Shown piece after piece: positions 54,148-64,000 of a DNA stretch of 64,000 nt. Made by a program: the position numbers and the translations under genes. Below the pieces are notes generated by a model that was not told where the DNA came from, did not search any database, and was given only the letters and a program-made list of their open reading frames with translations. The first letter of the stretch is position 1. Every line of letters begins with the position of its first letter. Source of the DNA: Cricetomys ansorgei (taxonomy: Eukaryota > Chordata > Mammalia > Rodentia > Nesomyidae); contig JAMJFZ010000818.1 of assembly GCA_026225945.1 (NCBI GenBank), positions 557,001-621,000 of the forward strand, given 5' to 3'.

Positions 54148-54844
54148 AAAGTCAGAGTCGGAGCTGTAGCTCTGGCTCGTGACCCAAATGACAATGCCAT
54201 CTCTCTTCTAGGTCCTCAATTGTCCCATATGCCACTGGGCCACATGAAGACAAGGGTGGAGTCAGGATTCAGGCCTCAATGAGAGCCGGGTTCCAATCCC
54301 ACCTCAGACAGATAAGCCCATGTGGCCACACAGTGGCTGCACCCCCCTATTTAGTTGTTCCTCCTATTTTTTTGCTTTCTTCCTTCTTATAGGCAAGGAA
54401 ATGGGTCTTCTATCCCAGAGGTGCCTGAATACAGGGATGTTGTAGCCAAGGAGGTGACATCTCTAGGCAGACAGTCATCCAGGATGGAATCCTCAAGAGG
54501 ACACAGGTTTGCCACAACACCCCTCACTGCCTGGATCATGGACAGTATGCAGGTACAGCAGCAGCCACCACTGTAACCATGAGGGGAAGAGAACCACTCG
54601 GTGAGAGGAGAGAAGGCTGGAGGCGGGGCGGGGGAGATCCCAGAGACCCTGAGGATGTTTCTCAGATGGCAGCAAGTCTCTTGTTTCATGGACCAGTTGA
54701 AACCCATGACGAACATCACCTTTTCCAGTTACTCACAGAAAAGTGACAGTGTAGATGAACTCAAGTAGCTTGTTTGTTTTGTGGTTGCTCTGGGCCTGTG
54801 GGTGCTAAGCACATGTCCCAGTCCTGCCGACCACCCATTTCAGA
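54148..54844. other. No supportable gene
   Basis: Unique DNA. Opposing open frames at 54387-54719. Confidence 0.45.
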
Positions 54845-54912
54845 ATTTTACACCAAAGCTCAGAGAAGGTGAGTGATTAGCCCAAGGTGACACAGCGAAT
54901 GAATTTGAGCTT
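54845..54912 (-). repeat. MIR SINE fragment
   Basis: TTACACCAAAGCTCAGAGAAGGTGAG and TAGCCCAAGGTGACACAGCG match the reverse-complement MIR core. Confidence 0.68.
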
Positions 54913-54916
54913 GGTC

Positions 54917-55064
54917 TCTCTGTCTGTCTCTGTCTCTGTCTCTGTCTCTCTGTCTCTCTCTCTCTCTCTGTATGCCCATCTGTCTGTCCTTCTGTGTGTG
55001 TTAGAGACAAAAATAGAGAGACAGACAGACAGACAGAGACACCCACACACACACACACACACAC
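54917..55064. repeat. Compound microsatellite (TCTG/TC, GACA, AC)
   Basis: TCTGTCTC and TC units at 54917-54970, ACAGACAG units around 55020-55038, then (AC)n at 55044-55064. The TCTG and CAGA blocks are complementary. Confidence 0.95.
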
Positions 55065-55112
55065 GCCTCTCACCCTACCCAGCGTACCAGTGTAGAGCAA
55101 TAAAATCCCAGA

Positions 55113-55162
55113 TTCTCTCACATGCTAAGCAAATACTCTACCACTGAACTAAGTCCCCAGCC
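55113..55162 (-). repeat. ID-type SINE head
   Basis: Plus strand TCTCACATGCTAAGC, CTCTACCACTGAACTAAGTCCCCAGCC is the complement of the tRNA-derived ID head. Confidence 0.75.
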
Positions 55163-55264
55163 TTAAACTTGACCTCCAGAGCCTAGGCTCTTAATCATAA
55201 TCTGTGCTTTGTTCTTCTGAGTCTCTGTTCCCGTGTCTATAAAACGACATGGCAGAGAACAGCC

Positions 55265-55475
55265 GTGTGAAGAAGCTGAGGCTCTGGGCTTTAAATCCTA
55301 AGAACCATCAAATTCAAACCCTGGGTCTATCCCTTGATTTTGTGTGACTCGAGAAAGTTACTAAACCACTCTGAGCCCCGGTTTCCATTTTAGTAAGTAT
55401 TGAAAAGAGAATCTACCTCATAGGGTTGACCTAAGGATTGACCGTCCTGTGAGCACGGTGCTCAAACACAGGGCT
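55265..55475 (+). repeat. MIR SINE
   Basis: TTCAAACCCTGGGTCTATCCC, GTGTGACTCGAGAAAGTTACTAAACC, CTCTGAGCCCCGGTTTCC and TACCTCATAGGGTTGACCTAAGG are in MIR sense order. Confidence 0.83.
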
Positions 55476-56889
55476 GGGGGTTGAGGTTCTCTTGCGGCTC
55501 AGGTGACCTCGCCTAGCCCTTCCGGTACAGGGTTTCCACAGCGTTCGTGACTAGCTGTATCAGGATGCTGAGATTTCCAGCATCCCTCCCTCAGAGGGAG
55601 GAACGACCGCTGCATTCTGTGTGCACAAGACAAATGGAATCCAGAAATGCTTCATCTGAAACCGACCGCTTTAAAACAGTTGCTTACAACTCTGTTCACC
55701 CCTACGAGGGCTACGCCTGGGCACGCAGTCCCTCCCTGCCGCAGGCGGGGAGGCGGGGAGAGAACCACCTCTCAGGGGCTTCTCTGGACCCCAAAACTGA
55801 GCAGACGTCAGAAGCCAGAACGCAGGAGGGAGGGGCGGGGCGGAGACGAGAAGGAGCGTGTTCTGAGGGTTATAGAAAACAATGAAACCGGAATGTTTTC
55901 ACAGCAGATTTCATCAGTGCCGCCTGAGTGCGTTCCATTAAACCTCATTTATTAAATTTCGAAGAACATAATTTAGATATAAGATTCCGGACAAACAGGT
56001 TTCAGAATAGCTGATTCCGGGTGCGTCGACGGGCCTCATGCGTGGAAAATAGGCTGATGTTTTTCATTTTGATGGCCTCTGGAGAGTCTCCATCTACTGC
56101 TCACGTAAGGAAAGGAGTCTTGGAGCTGGAGGTAAGGGAGGGGGCTCCGTGCTGTGATTTGGAGTCTGCCCCCCACCACCATCCCTATCCCAACAGCCCT
56201 TTGGAGAGACTCCCAGCCCTGCAGCATAAACATCTCTCAGGTCTAGCAGGCATGCTCCTCTGTGTTCTGGAACTTCTGAGCCAAGAGGAAGCGGGTGGGC
56301 AGATACCAAGGGCAGCAAGGCACCCACAGGGCACAACAGCTCACTCGTTCATCCCGGGCTCTCTCCTCTACCTCTCAAGATGCTCCCTCGCACCCTTACT
56401 GTCTCTTGTGCTAATGTTCCCACAGCAAGACTTAATCGGGATCTTTGGGTGCCTGAAGCAGAACACACTTTTATTCTGAAATTTCAAGGTCACCGACAGC
56501 CCTTCCAACCTACACCAAGTCCCAAAGTCCTCTGCCCTGGAAACCCAAGCTCTCTCTTCGTGCAAACAAGAGGCTAGGGAACTTCAATGTGTTCCCTGTG
56601 ATTTAGTCTGTGAAATGACTTCTTGCCTGTCCTTGGGTCGTACAAGGCATGGATGATATTTATTGGATAGAAAAAAACTGATCCTCAGAGGGGGTGCTAG
56701 GTGGTCAATTCCTTCGAACTGAGATATCCCCTCCAGGAGGTAGGAGAAAAACTGGTGCATCATACAGAGACCAGAGAGCTCAGAAAGCTACTACAGTCAC
56801 AGGGTTATGTAAGTAGAGGCAGTTGCTGGGGAAAGGGTCTCTTCCGTGAAGGTGCCTGCAAATTGTGCAGGGAGATCCAAGGATGCAGC
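55476..56889. other. No supportable gene
   Basis: A 152-codon plus-strand frame at 56021-56479 overlaps open minus-strand frames and has no recognisable domain. 55735-55860 is GC-richer with a few CpGs. Confidence 0.45.
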
Positions 56890-57010
56890 CTTCCTGAATC
56901 TTCCTGAATCTTAGAGTGGGCTTCCTGGTGATGCAGATGCCTTAGGGTCATCCATGCTCCCGTGAGTGACCCCAATAAACTCACGGGTTCACCAAGTTGC
57001 ACCTGGATGG
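56890..57010 (+). mobile_element. Possible LTR fragment with polyadenylation signal
   Basis: CTCCCGTGAGTGACCCCAATAAACTCACGGG has an AATAAA placed as in retroviral LTRs, and ACTCACGGGTTCACC is an R/U5-like continuation. Boundaries unclear. Confidence 0.3.
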
Positions 57011-58059
57011 AAATGGTTTCTTTGGCTTGTCCTCAATGTCCCATCTGGATAGACAGACACGGTTCACATCTCCCGAAGAAAAGTCACACAACAGAGGGGA
57101 ACAATGGTCCTAGGATCACTCCGAGATCAGGCAGCAGAAGAGGGGATGAAGCCCCGATGTTGATTCAGGAGATTAAAGGCTGCGTTTTGATGTGGGATAT
57201 GACAACCACCTTTGGATGCACAGATGAGAGGCAGAGATCTTTGCTACACACAATTCCAAAGAAAGTCTGTCCTCTTGCAGGGATATACCCGAGGGTAGAC
57301 CTTGGGACGAGATGCAGACAAGCTGGGTCTCAGATGGTTGGTAGGGCCTTACAGACTCCAGGTGGATTCAGAAGCCTGAATCGTTTCTCAGACTCCAGGG
57401 GGAAGAACTCGCTCTGCCTGGTGTCTGGCATTGGGTGGTTAGGATTGGCGTGAGAACCATGATTCCCATGAAGGGATTTCTTGCAGTGTGATAGCCAAGA
57501 CTTTAAATCTGGGTCAGGACAGTATTAAATACATGCCAAGTTGGCTTCAGTTTGAATCCTCTGCTCCCACTGCTTGCTGCCCCCTGACTCCTCTTACAGA
57601 TGGAGCTAATTCTGAGACCCACACTCTTTCCTTGTTTGTGCTACAAGTGGCTCACAGTTTGGGAGCTATTTATCTTCAGACTCCCTTGGAGGCCTACACT
57701 TCTATAGCTGTGGAGCCCTATAGCCTTTGATGATGGAGTCTTGCTCTTGTAAGACACAACCAATGAATACACGGGCCCCAATCAGACCCAACACTTACCC
57801 AGCCCAACGGAGTGAGCTGCAGATGGCCTTCTCTTCATCCTTTAGTGGGTATCTGTAAGGCAGGACTCCACCTCCCAGACTCCCAAGGTCTCCATAATGA
57901 GATTAAGCTCCAGCCGCCTGAAGCACGAGACAGCTTGATAATCTGCCCGTGGGTAGCAGACATCTTTTTCTTATCTTCCTTTGTCACTCCTCCTCTCTGA
58001 ACTCAAATCCTTGTCTCCGAGCTTGCTTCTGGAAAGATCCAAATGAAGAATGTTCCTGC
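57011..58059. other. No supportable gene
   Basis: Open frame at 56962-57453 without recognisable domain. Unique DNA. Confidence 0.4.
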
Positions 58060-58230
58060 TGTGGGTGGAAGCTCAGGCATGTTACCGAAGCTCTCTGCTG
58101 TGCCTTGGTTTCCTTATTCATAAACAGGACTTGTTCCCTCACGGCAATGTGTTTTGAGCATGGGATGTATTAAAATGTGCTAAGTCTGGCTTTGAAAAGT
58201 GCCCGAGATGCAGAAAGTGCTGGAAACAGC
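58060..58230 (+). repeat. MIR SINE, diverged
   Basis: GTTACCGAAGCTCTCTGCTGTGCC, TTGGTTTCCTTATTCATAAAC and TGTATTAAAATGTGCTAAG follow MIR order loosely. Confidence 0.55.
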
Positions 58231-60379
58231 AGAACTCACTATGGTCAAGGTCCAGAGAGGGGGCCTGGCCCCTGCTGGGACATCAGTGCAATGTCCGCTT
58301 CTTGGAGCAGATGGGATCTCTGGGGGCAAAGGGCAGCTTTCCCGTAGCGTTCTTATCATCGTGTGTTACCGCTAGGTTCTTCTGGTTGCCTGAAGCTCGC
58401 TCAGTATCACACAAGCAAAGATGCTTGCTACAAGGCAGTGTTTGCAGGGTACAGATGGCCATTTGGGGGGAACTACAGAACAACTCACACTGTCATTGTG
58501 TACCAAGCAGGACACAGAATGGGGGGGGTCGTTCAGACTGGTCAACCCTCCCGATGGCTGAACTATCTTATCAGGTCCTGAGTACATTCCCCACCCCATC
58601 CCTCTCTCTCTCCACTCTTACTCCTTCCTTTCTGTAACTCGCTGGTTCCATCGAGAACCCTGTGGGTTCTGATCCAATTGAGAAATACTCAAAGAGGCCC
58701 CTCCATCCTAGTCTTGGAACTTACTCGAGTACCAGCCCTCCTGCCTCCCTGTCCCACACACTCTGAGCAAGAGGGGTACAGAGAGCGTCACCTTACAAAA
58801 CAGAAGCAAAGGCCATGGATGTTCCTCGGGGCAGGGCAACTCGGAAAGCAGCTTAAAGAAGACATAGAACCAGGTGTAATCAGGCGTTGTCTCCACCACC
58901 ACCAACACGCCATCGGTTCATCCCCACTGGGCAGACTGAGAAGACTGGGGTGGGGGTGGGGGGTGGACAAGAGTGAACCACGTGGTGGAGTGGGCGGGAG
59001 ATAAGTGTGAGGATTTGTTTTCCTACATCCACAAGCCTATCAGCTTCACCAACTGTCTAGTTAAAAGCCCCACCCACCCTCATTCCATTAAAGGCCAATT
59101 CACAGGTCATGGACCAGCCCAGCACTAGTACACCCCGGGGTTGTTCTGTGTAAGCATTTGTCTTTTGTTGGCCTTGCCCTTGTTAGAATACTCCTGAAGA
59201 CCAAGGGGCCTTGCCTGCAATGCTTACTGCTACAAACCTAGGTTCTAGAGTCTGCTCCACGGTTCCAGGTAGGAGCAGTGGTCGACTGGAGTGACTGGAG
59301 GAAACTATTGGATACCTGAGGGGATGAACAAATCTAATAGCTGTTCATGAAAAGCCCCCTCAAGATCACTAGATTCCTGCTATCTTGTCCAGAGAATCAT
59401 CTCAAGCCTCGAATGTGCGAGGCATGCAGGGAGAAGCCCAGCAGAGTAGCAAAGACGCCCCTAAGAGCTTGTATACGGGCTTGTATCCCACCCCACAGCG
59501 CCTTAACCTGGTTCCTTCCAGCCAAACGCTGAAGTTTTCCTCAGAGATAATATGACCAACAAAGTTTCCTCTGGGCTCCTTCATTTCCAGGGATGTTTTA
59601 GCCCCTCTTGAAAGTGAACCACTGCCCTGAAGATTTGCCTCTTTCTCCAACCCAGAGCCTGCTCCCTGGGGCATTATTTAATACCAAGCTAAAACAAGTA
59701 TGCTAATGAAAATAGCTTGTGCAAATGCTCAATTAAAGGGATTTAAATACCCTTTGAAAGATGGGTAAACACCCGCGATGTCTCAGACTTTACCCAGAAT
59801 GGAGACAGAACAATAGGAAGCACCAGACAGGTCAGTCCCTTTGGGAGATGCATGTGACTTCATGGCTGAGCCCAACACAGTGTCCTAAGATAGCTTTGAA
59901 AAGCAAGGATCTTGGTGGCGTGGTGGAGCAAGACAGCAATGCCTAGATGAAGCACACACAGGACTTTGAATTATCTTCAGCATCAGGCAGAGGCTCTGGA
60001 AGGCTTAATGAAGAACCCACAGGGCAAATAAATCAGACCCACGGGGTTCCTGTAAGAATCAGAGACAACAAGTGTTCAATAAACACTAACCGCCGATGTG
60101 ATGTAATTCATACAGCCAGGCCTTTGACAGGCAGAGACCTGAAGGGACAAACTTCTCAGCTAGGAACTCCAGTGCCTTGGCACTGATGGACTTTCTATAT
60201 GCAGTCAAACTGGAGGTTTGGAGCTCTGGATTTTGCGAGCCCTGGATGTGGTCTTCAAGCCTCCTGAGACCCACGGGCCAACTTGGAACGGCCCTGAATT
60301 AGTCTCCAGTCCCACACTGCTCACTGGTTGAGAGACCAGAGCAGAGTCCTTAATTTGTTTCAGGCCTGAAATACTCCTG
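58231..60379. other. No supportable gene or recognised repeat
   Basis: About 2.1 kb of unique DNA. It holds a G-quadruplex-type run at 58947-58966 and an AT-rich patch at 59680-59765 with an ATGCTAAT octamer. No frame has coding character. Confidence 0.4.
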
Positions 60380-61113
60380 TTTCTCCATTCATTTTGAAAG
60401 ATAGCTTTGCTGGGCACAGCACTCTTGGTGGCTGTTTACTTTCTGGGTTTGAAATCTACATTATTTCCTTCTTTCCCAAAAGGTTTGGGGGTTTTCTAAT
60501 GAAAGATCCAGCATTTCTCTGATATCTCTGCCTTTGTGTGGGGGTCTCCTTTTTCCCCTTATAGCTTTTATTTGTCTTTACTTTGTATTTTTTGGCATCT
60601 TGACCGTGATGTGTCATGGGCAAGTTCTTCTCTGACCAAGTGGGATTCTAAATGTCTCCTCATTTAGCTGTCAACTTCAATCTCTAGATTTGCAAACTTT
60701 CCCTCTGTGACTTGATAATTTGTCTATTCGACTTGATTTTTTTCCTGGCTCCTTCTGTTCCATGGCTTCTTAGGCTTGACCTCTTGAATGTATCCCAGAC
60801 TTCTTGGAATTATTAGTCACGACCATTGACTTTTTTTCTTCGTATATGACTGACTGTATCAGTGTCTCGACTTTGTCCGATGTTCCTGGATTTTATTCTT
60901 CTGCATGGTCTTGTCTGTTAGTGAGATTCTCTGATGTGGTTTTTATTTGATTGTTTTTTTTTTTTTTTTCATTTCCAGAATTCCTGTTTGGTTCTTCATA
61001 AGTGCTTTAATTTGTTGCTGAATTTATCTTCTATGTCTTGTACTTCCTCCTCTGACTTGTGGTTTCGCTCACCTCACACACTATCTTGTTAAGGTTTTGA
61101 CTTGTTAAGATTT
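60380..61113 (-). repeat. Old L1/HAL1 LINE, first part
   Basis: TTTTGAAAGATAGCTTTGCTGGGCACAGC, CATCTTGACCGTGATGTGTC, TCTGTTCCATGGCTTC and CCAGAATTCCTGTTTGGTTC correspond, in order, to the antisense of old mammalian L1/HAL1 5' sequence. Too decayed to encode protein. Confidence 0.72.
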
Positions 61114-61512
61114 TCTCTTAGGGTTACTATTGCTGTGATGATACACCATGACCAAAGGAACTTGGGGAGGAAAGGGTTTCTGTGACTTACACTTCCATAC
61201 CATAGACTATCAATGAAGGAAGTCAGGGCAGGAGCCTGGAGGCAGGAGCTGATGCAGAGGCCATGGAGGGGTGCTGCTTACTGGCTTGCTCCCCAAGTCT
61301 TGCTCAGCCTGCTTTCTTACAGAACCAGAACCACCAGCCTGGGATGGAACGACCCACAATGGACTGGGCCTCCCCCATCAATCACCAATTAAGAAAATGC
61401 TCTACAGGCTTGCCAACAGCCTCATCTTATGGGAGCGTTTTGTAATTGAAGCTCCCTCCTCCTCTCAGATGACCATAACTTGTGTCAAGGTGAACTAATA
61501 ATAGTCAACACA
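61114..61512 (-). mobile_element. Class III LTR copy inserted in the L1
   Basis: TTAGGGTTACTATTGCTGTGATGATACACCATGACC, GGAGGCAGGAGCTGATGCAGAGGCC, CAATTAAGAAAATGCTCTACAGGC and a CAACACA end. One of the best-preserved copies. Confidence 0.88.
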
Positions 61513-61760
61513 CCTGGATTTCCTTAGTTTCTTCATCCGCGTATTTACGGCTTCTATAAAGTCATCGGTCACTTTTTAAATAAGATTCTGTACTCTTCCT
61601 TAGACATTTCACTGACCTCAATGACATGAGGGGAACTGGGATGTTAAGAATGGGCTGCGAGGGACGGGTGTCTGGTATTATCTTGTATTTGTTGTCTCTG
61701 CACATCTGTTGGGACTCACACGTCTTCCAGTTCTAACCCGTCCTTTTCTCTGACTTTGTG
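61513..61760 (-). repeat. Old L1/HAL1 LINE, second part
   Basis: TTTCCTTAGTTTCTTCATCCGCGTATTTACGG, TCTGTACTCTTCC and ATCTGTTGGGACTCAC continue the antisense L1 after the LTR. Confidence 0.6.
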
Positions 61761-62052
61761 TTGTTGGTTGGTTAATACAGAACAGTCTCCTATCACTAAG
61801 GAAAAACAAAACTGTTATGTAAGAGGGGCGTATCACCGAGTCTCTCCCGATGTACCTGCCAGAAATGTGACTCCTAGCAAGAGTCATCGGGAAGACTCAG
61901 GGATCGAGCCTGAACCAGAGAATCCCCAGTGTGTCCTTAGCCATGTTCCAGAACCACTGTGGGCCTCTCAGTTCACACACTCTCTGTCTTGAGCAGGAAG
62001 GCCAGTGGCAGCCATCCCACGCTTGCCTCATCGGTCCTGTCCTGTCAGTGTG
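61761..62052. other. No gene or repeat recognised
   Basis: Unique DNA. Confidence 0.4.
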
Positions 62053-62240
62053 CTAAAGACTGGTTGTCCCCAGGCAGTGGTGGCGCAGGCCTTTAATCCC
62101 AGCACTCAGGAGGCAGAGGCAGGCGGATCTCTGTGATTTGAGGCCAGCCTGGTCTACAGAGTGAGTTCCAGGACAGCCAGAGTTGCAACAGAGAGAGAGA
62201 GGAAAAAAAAAAAAACCCAAAACACTAAAGACTAGTTGTC
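62053..62240 (+). repeat. B1 SINE with 16-bp target-site duplication
   Basis: B1 at 62069-62224 (CAGTGGTGGCGCAGGCC, TAATCCCAGCACTCAGGAGG, CCAGAGTTGCAACAGAGAG, A tail) lies between CTAAAGACTGGTTGTC (62053-62068) and CTAAAGACTAGTTGTC (62225-62240). Confidence 0.97.
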
Positions 62241-62369
62241 TTCAAATTCCGGCTCTACAGCTTAACACCTGGAGTACCTCCCATGAACCTCAATTTCCTG
62301 GTCTATGAAATGGGGACAAAGTAGCACCCAACTGTCATGCGCATTACTACGGATGCCAATAACTCAGCG
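62241..62369 (+). repeat. MIR SINE
   Basis: AATTCCGGCTCTACAGC, ACCTCAATTTCCTGGTCTATGAAATGGGGAC and TTACTACGGATGCC are MIR in sense order. The B1 above landed at its 5' side. Confidence 0.75.
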
Positions 62370-62680
62370 TGTTAGTGACTTCGCTGTAGCTGTGAAAAAA
62401 CGGTGACCAGAAGCGATTTATAGAACAAAGAGTCTGTTTTGGCTTATGGTTCCAGAGGGATCAGAGTCCCTGATGGCAGAGAGGCACAGGAGCAAGCAGT
62501 CGCCCCGGTGACAGGAGCAGGAAGCTAAAAGCTCCCGTCTTCACAAAGCAGAGAGAGCAAACCGGAAGTGGTGAGAGGTTTCTGGTCTCGAAGCCCGACC
62601 CCAGCGGCGTGCGTTAAGACTGCCCCACTTCCACCAACAGCGCCAGCAGTGGGGGACATCTTCATTCACACCACCACTTC
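62370..62680 (-). mobile_element. Class III LTR copy, another subgroup
   Basis: TTCGCTGTAGCTGTGAAAAAACGGTGACCAG, TGGCTTATGGTTCCAGAGGGATC, GAGAGCAAACCGGAAGTGGTGAG, CGAAGCCCGACCCCAGCGG and CAACAGCGCCAGCAGTGGGGGACATC follow a related rodent LTR. Confidence 0.68.
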
Positions 62681-63936
62681 AGGCAAGAGCTGCGCCCAGC
62701 ACCTGCCTCACAGTTCCCAATGTTCAGCCTCACGATCTCTCTCTGCACCCCAAACATCCTCTAACTTAGCAGCTGCCATCCCACACTAGAATTATGGGCG
62801 CACCTGTCTATTAGGCTCCGAGCCATAACAGGCAGGTAAGATATCTTACTTGTGTCTTCAATAAACCTCAATACCCTGACATGCGGGAGGTGCTCCTAGG
62901 AGGGCACTGAATAAATGAACAGATGTGTGAGATAAATATTCCGTATTCTGCTCTGTGTTCCTTGTGATTTCTGATACCTGGGTTCGCAGAGCTCCCCGCT
63001 GACTGTCACTGGGAAAGGCGAGTGGGACAGTGTCGAGTCCTTTCAAGTGGTCCTGCTCCCCATACAGGCCTGAGCGCAGGAGCTCCTGAAGAGCAAAGAG
63101 GCGAGTCCAGCAGCAGATCCTGGGACCAAGACCCTGGAGAATGAAGACACCCCATTCCGATTTGGAGGCACCAGAGCTCCAGAAACATCAGAGATCAGCC
63201 TTTCCTCAGGCAAGTTCTGTCGCCCAAATCCCTCTCTGGCTGCCTCCCTCCCCCCCCTTCCATCCCCCCACTTTGTGTGGTAAGAGAATGTTCTGATATG
63301 TCCTGCTGCCCCGGACAGCCAAGGCAACCCGGAATGCAGACACAAGGATGAATGTGTAGGCTCCTTTCCGGTGCCTTTTAAAGCGTTATATTTGACCAAG
63401 GTAGAAAGTACAGCAAAATAAGAAGATACTCATAAGATACCAAGTGAGGAAAAACAAGCACGGTTGTCACTGTAATGAACCAAAGCACGACCACAGTGAC
63501 TTAGGTATGACCTCCTTCAAAGCCAGGGTCCTTATGACCAGCAACACTCCTAGCCTACGGTGGGAAATGGATGCTGCTCACCCATGGCAGACATCACTAA
63601 TCAATTACAGCACACTTTCACCTTAGTCAGTGGTTCAGATGCTTCCTTCCCATCCTGTTGCTGGGAGAAAGCCACTACTAATCTATCAGCCACTGAAAGG
63701 GATTAAACTCCCTTCCCAAACCTGGCCTAGGCGTTCACACCACCCGTATAACCTATGTGAGTATAGCAACTCCTTGATTGGTTTCTCCAAATAACTTCGG
63801 GGTGCAGTTTTAATGATGTCAGCACGAAGCAGACCATTAGCTTCTTTCGCTGCCCCACCCCCACCCCCACCCCCATCCCGCCCGGTTCTCTAAGACTCTT
63901 GCTTTTCTTAACCTCGCTTTAGTGGAACAACATACT
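62681..63936. other. No supportable gene
   Basis: AATAAA-like text near 62860 and 62909 may belong to an old L2/MIR tail. Opposing frames at 62858-63399 lack coding signs. Otherwise unique. Confidence 0.4.
63853..63884 (-). other. G-quadruplex-type run on the minus strand
   Basis: Four or more C4-C5 runs separated by single A residues on the plus strand, giving regularly spaced G runs on the minus strand. Confidence 0.8.
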
Positions 63937-64000
63937 AGGGCTGGAGAAATGTCTCAGTGGTTAAGAGCATGCGCTGTTCTTACAGAGGACACGAGTTTGA
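63937..64000 (+). repeat. B2/B3-type SINE, cut by window end
   Basis: AGGGCTGGAGAAATGTCTCAGTGG, TTAAGAGCATGCGCTG, TTCTTACAGAGGACACGAG and the start of the B box at the last bases. Confidence 0.93.

Noticed and set aside
53720..54282. Repetitive peptides on both strands
   Set aside because: Pure translation of the 24-bp minisatellite in several frames.
56021..56479. 152-codon plus-strand frame
   Set aside because: Overlapped by three minus-strand frames, with no domain and no codon preference.
1..64000. CRISPR arrays, operons, phage, rRNA or tRNA genes
   Set aside because: The sequence is mammalian nuclear DNA. The only tRNA-like boxes belong to SINEs, and the only regular direct repeat (53929-54147) is a minisatellite without spacers.

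Overview
The window is nuclear DNA from a muroid (mouse-like) rodent. The evidence is the repeat content: B1, B2/B3, B4/RSINE1-type and ID-type SINEs, many CA/TG microsatellites, old MIR and L2 fragments, and rodent LTR elements. Four of the five well-preserved B1 copies carry the motif TTACAACAGAGA or a close variant where common mouse B1 has CTACACAGAGAAA. This may mark a particular muroid lineage, but I cannot name the species.

I found no protein-coding gene, rRNA or tRNA gene that I can support. The longest open frames (up to about 200 codons) lie over CA/TG or CCT repeats, SINEs or LTRs, lack codon bias along their length, and are chance frames. The DNA looks intergenic or intronic. A few short segments look exon-like (13137-13239, 17453-17521, 20880 leftward on the minus strand); they appear only as findings.

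Layout. 1-8 kb: sparse repeats, two LTR copies of the main family, three B3 SINEs. 8-15 kb: MIR, B2/B3, B4 and ID SINEs with long CA, CT and GA tracts. 15-24 kb: mostly unique, with a perfect RFX-type X-box at 17200, a hAT-type element at 21278 and a B1 at 22842. 24-31 kb: unique DNA, then a cluster of plus-strand LTRs at 28.5-30.7 kb. 31-35 kb: a 257-bp TG/TA compound microsatellite, a long L2 and several MIR/SINE pieces. 35.9-38.0 kb: a structurally complete LTR element, with two terminal repeats flanking about 1.35 kb of non-coding interior, carrying a leucine-tRNA-like primer site and a B1 insertion. 39-48 kb: further LTR copies, a possible solo LTR of another family, an AGTCAG-rich segment and L2. 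48-55 kb: SINEs, Z-DNA-prone CA/CACGTG DNA, a CRE-containing segment and a nine-unit 24-bp minisatellite. 55-64 kb: mostly unique, then an old L1 interrupted by an LTR, a B1 with clear target-site duplications, and a SINE cut by the window end.

Nothing seen amounts to an undescribed multi-gene system. The points most worth checking are the complete LTR element and its many relatives here, the X-box segment, the CRE/CCAAT segment at 53.5 kb, the minisatellite and the B1 subtype. Repeat-family names rest on recalled consensus features, not a database search, and boundaries of old repeats are approximate.
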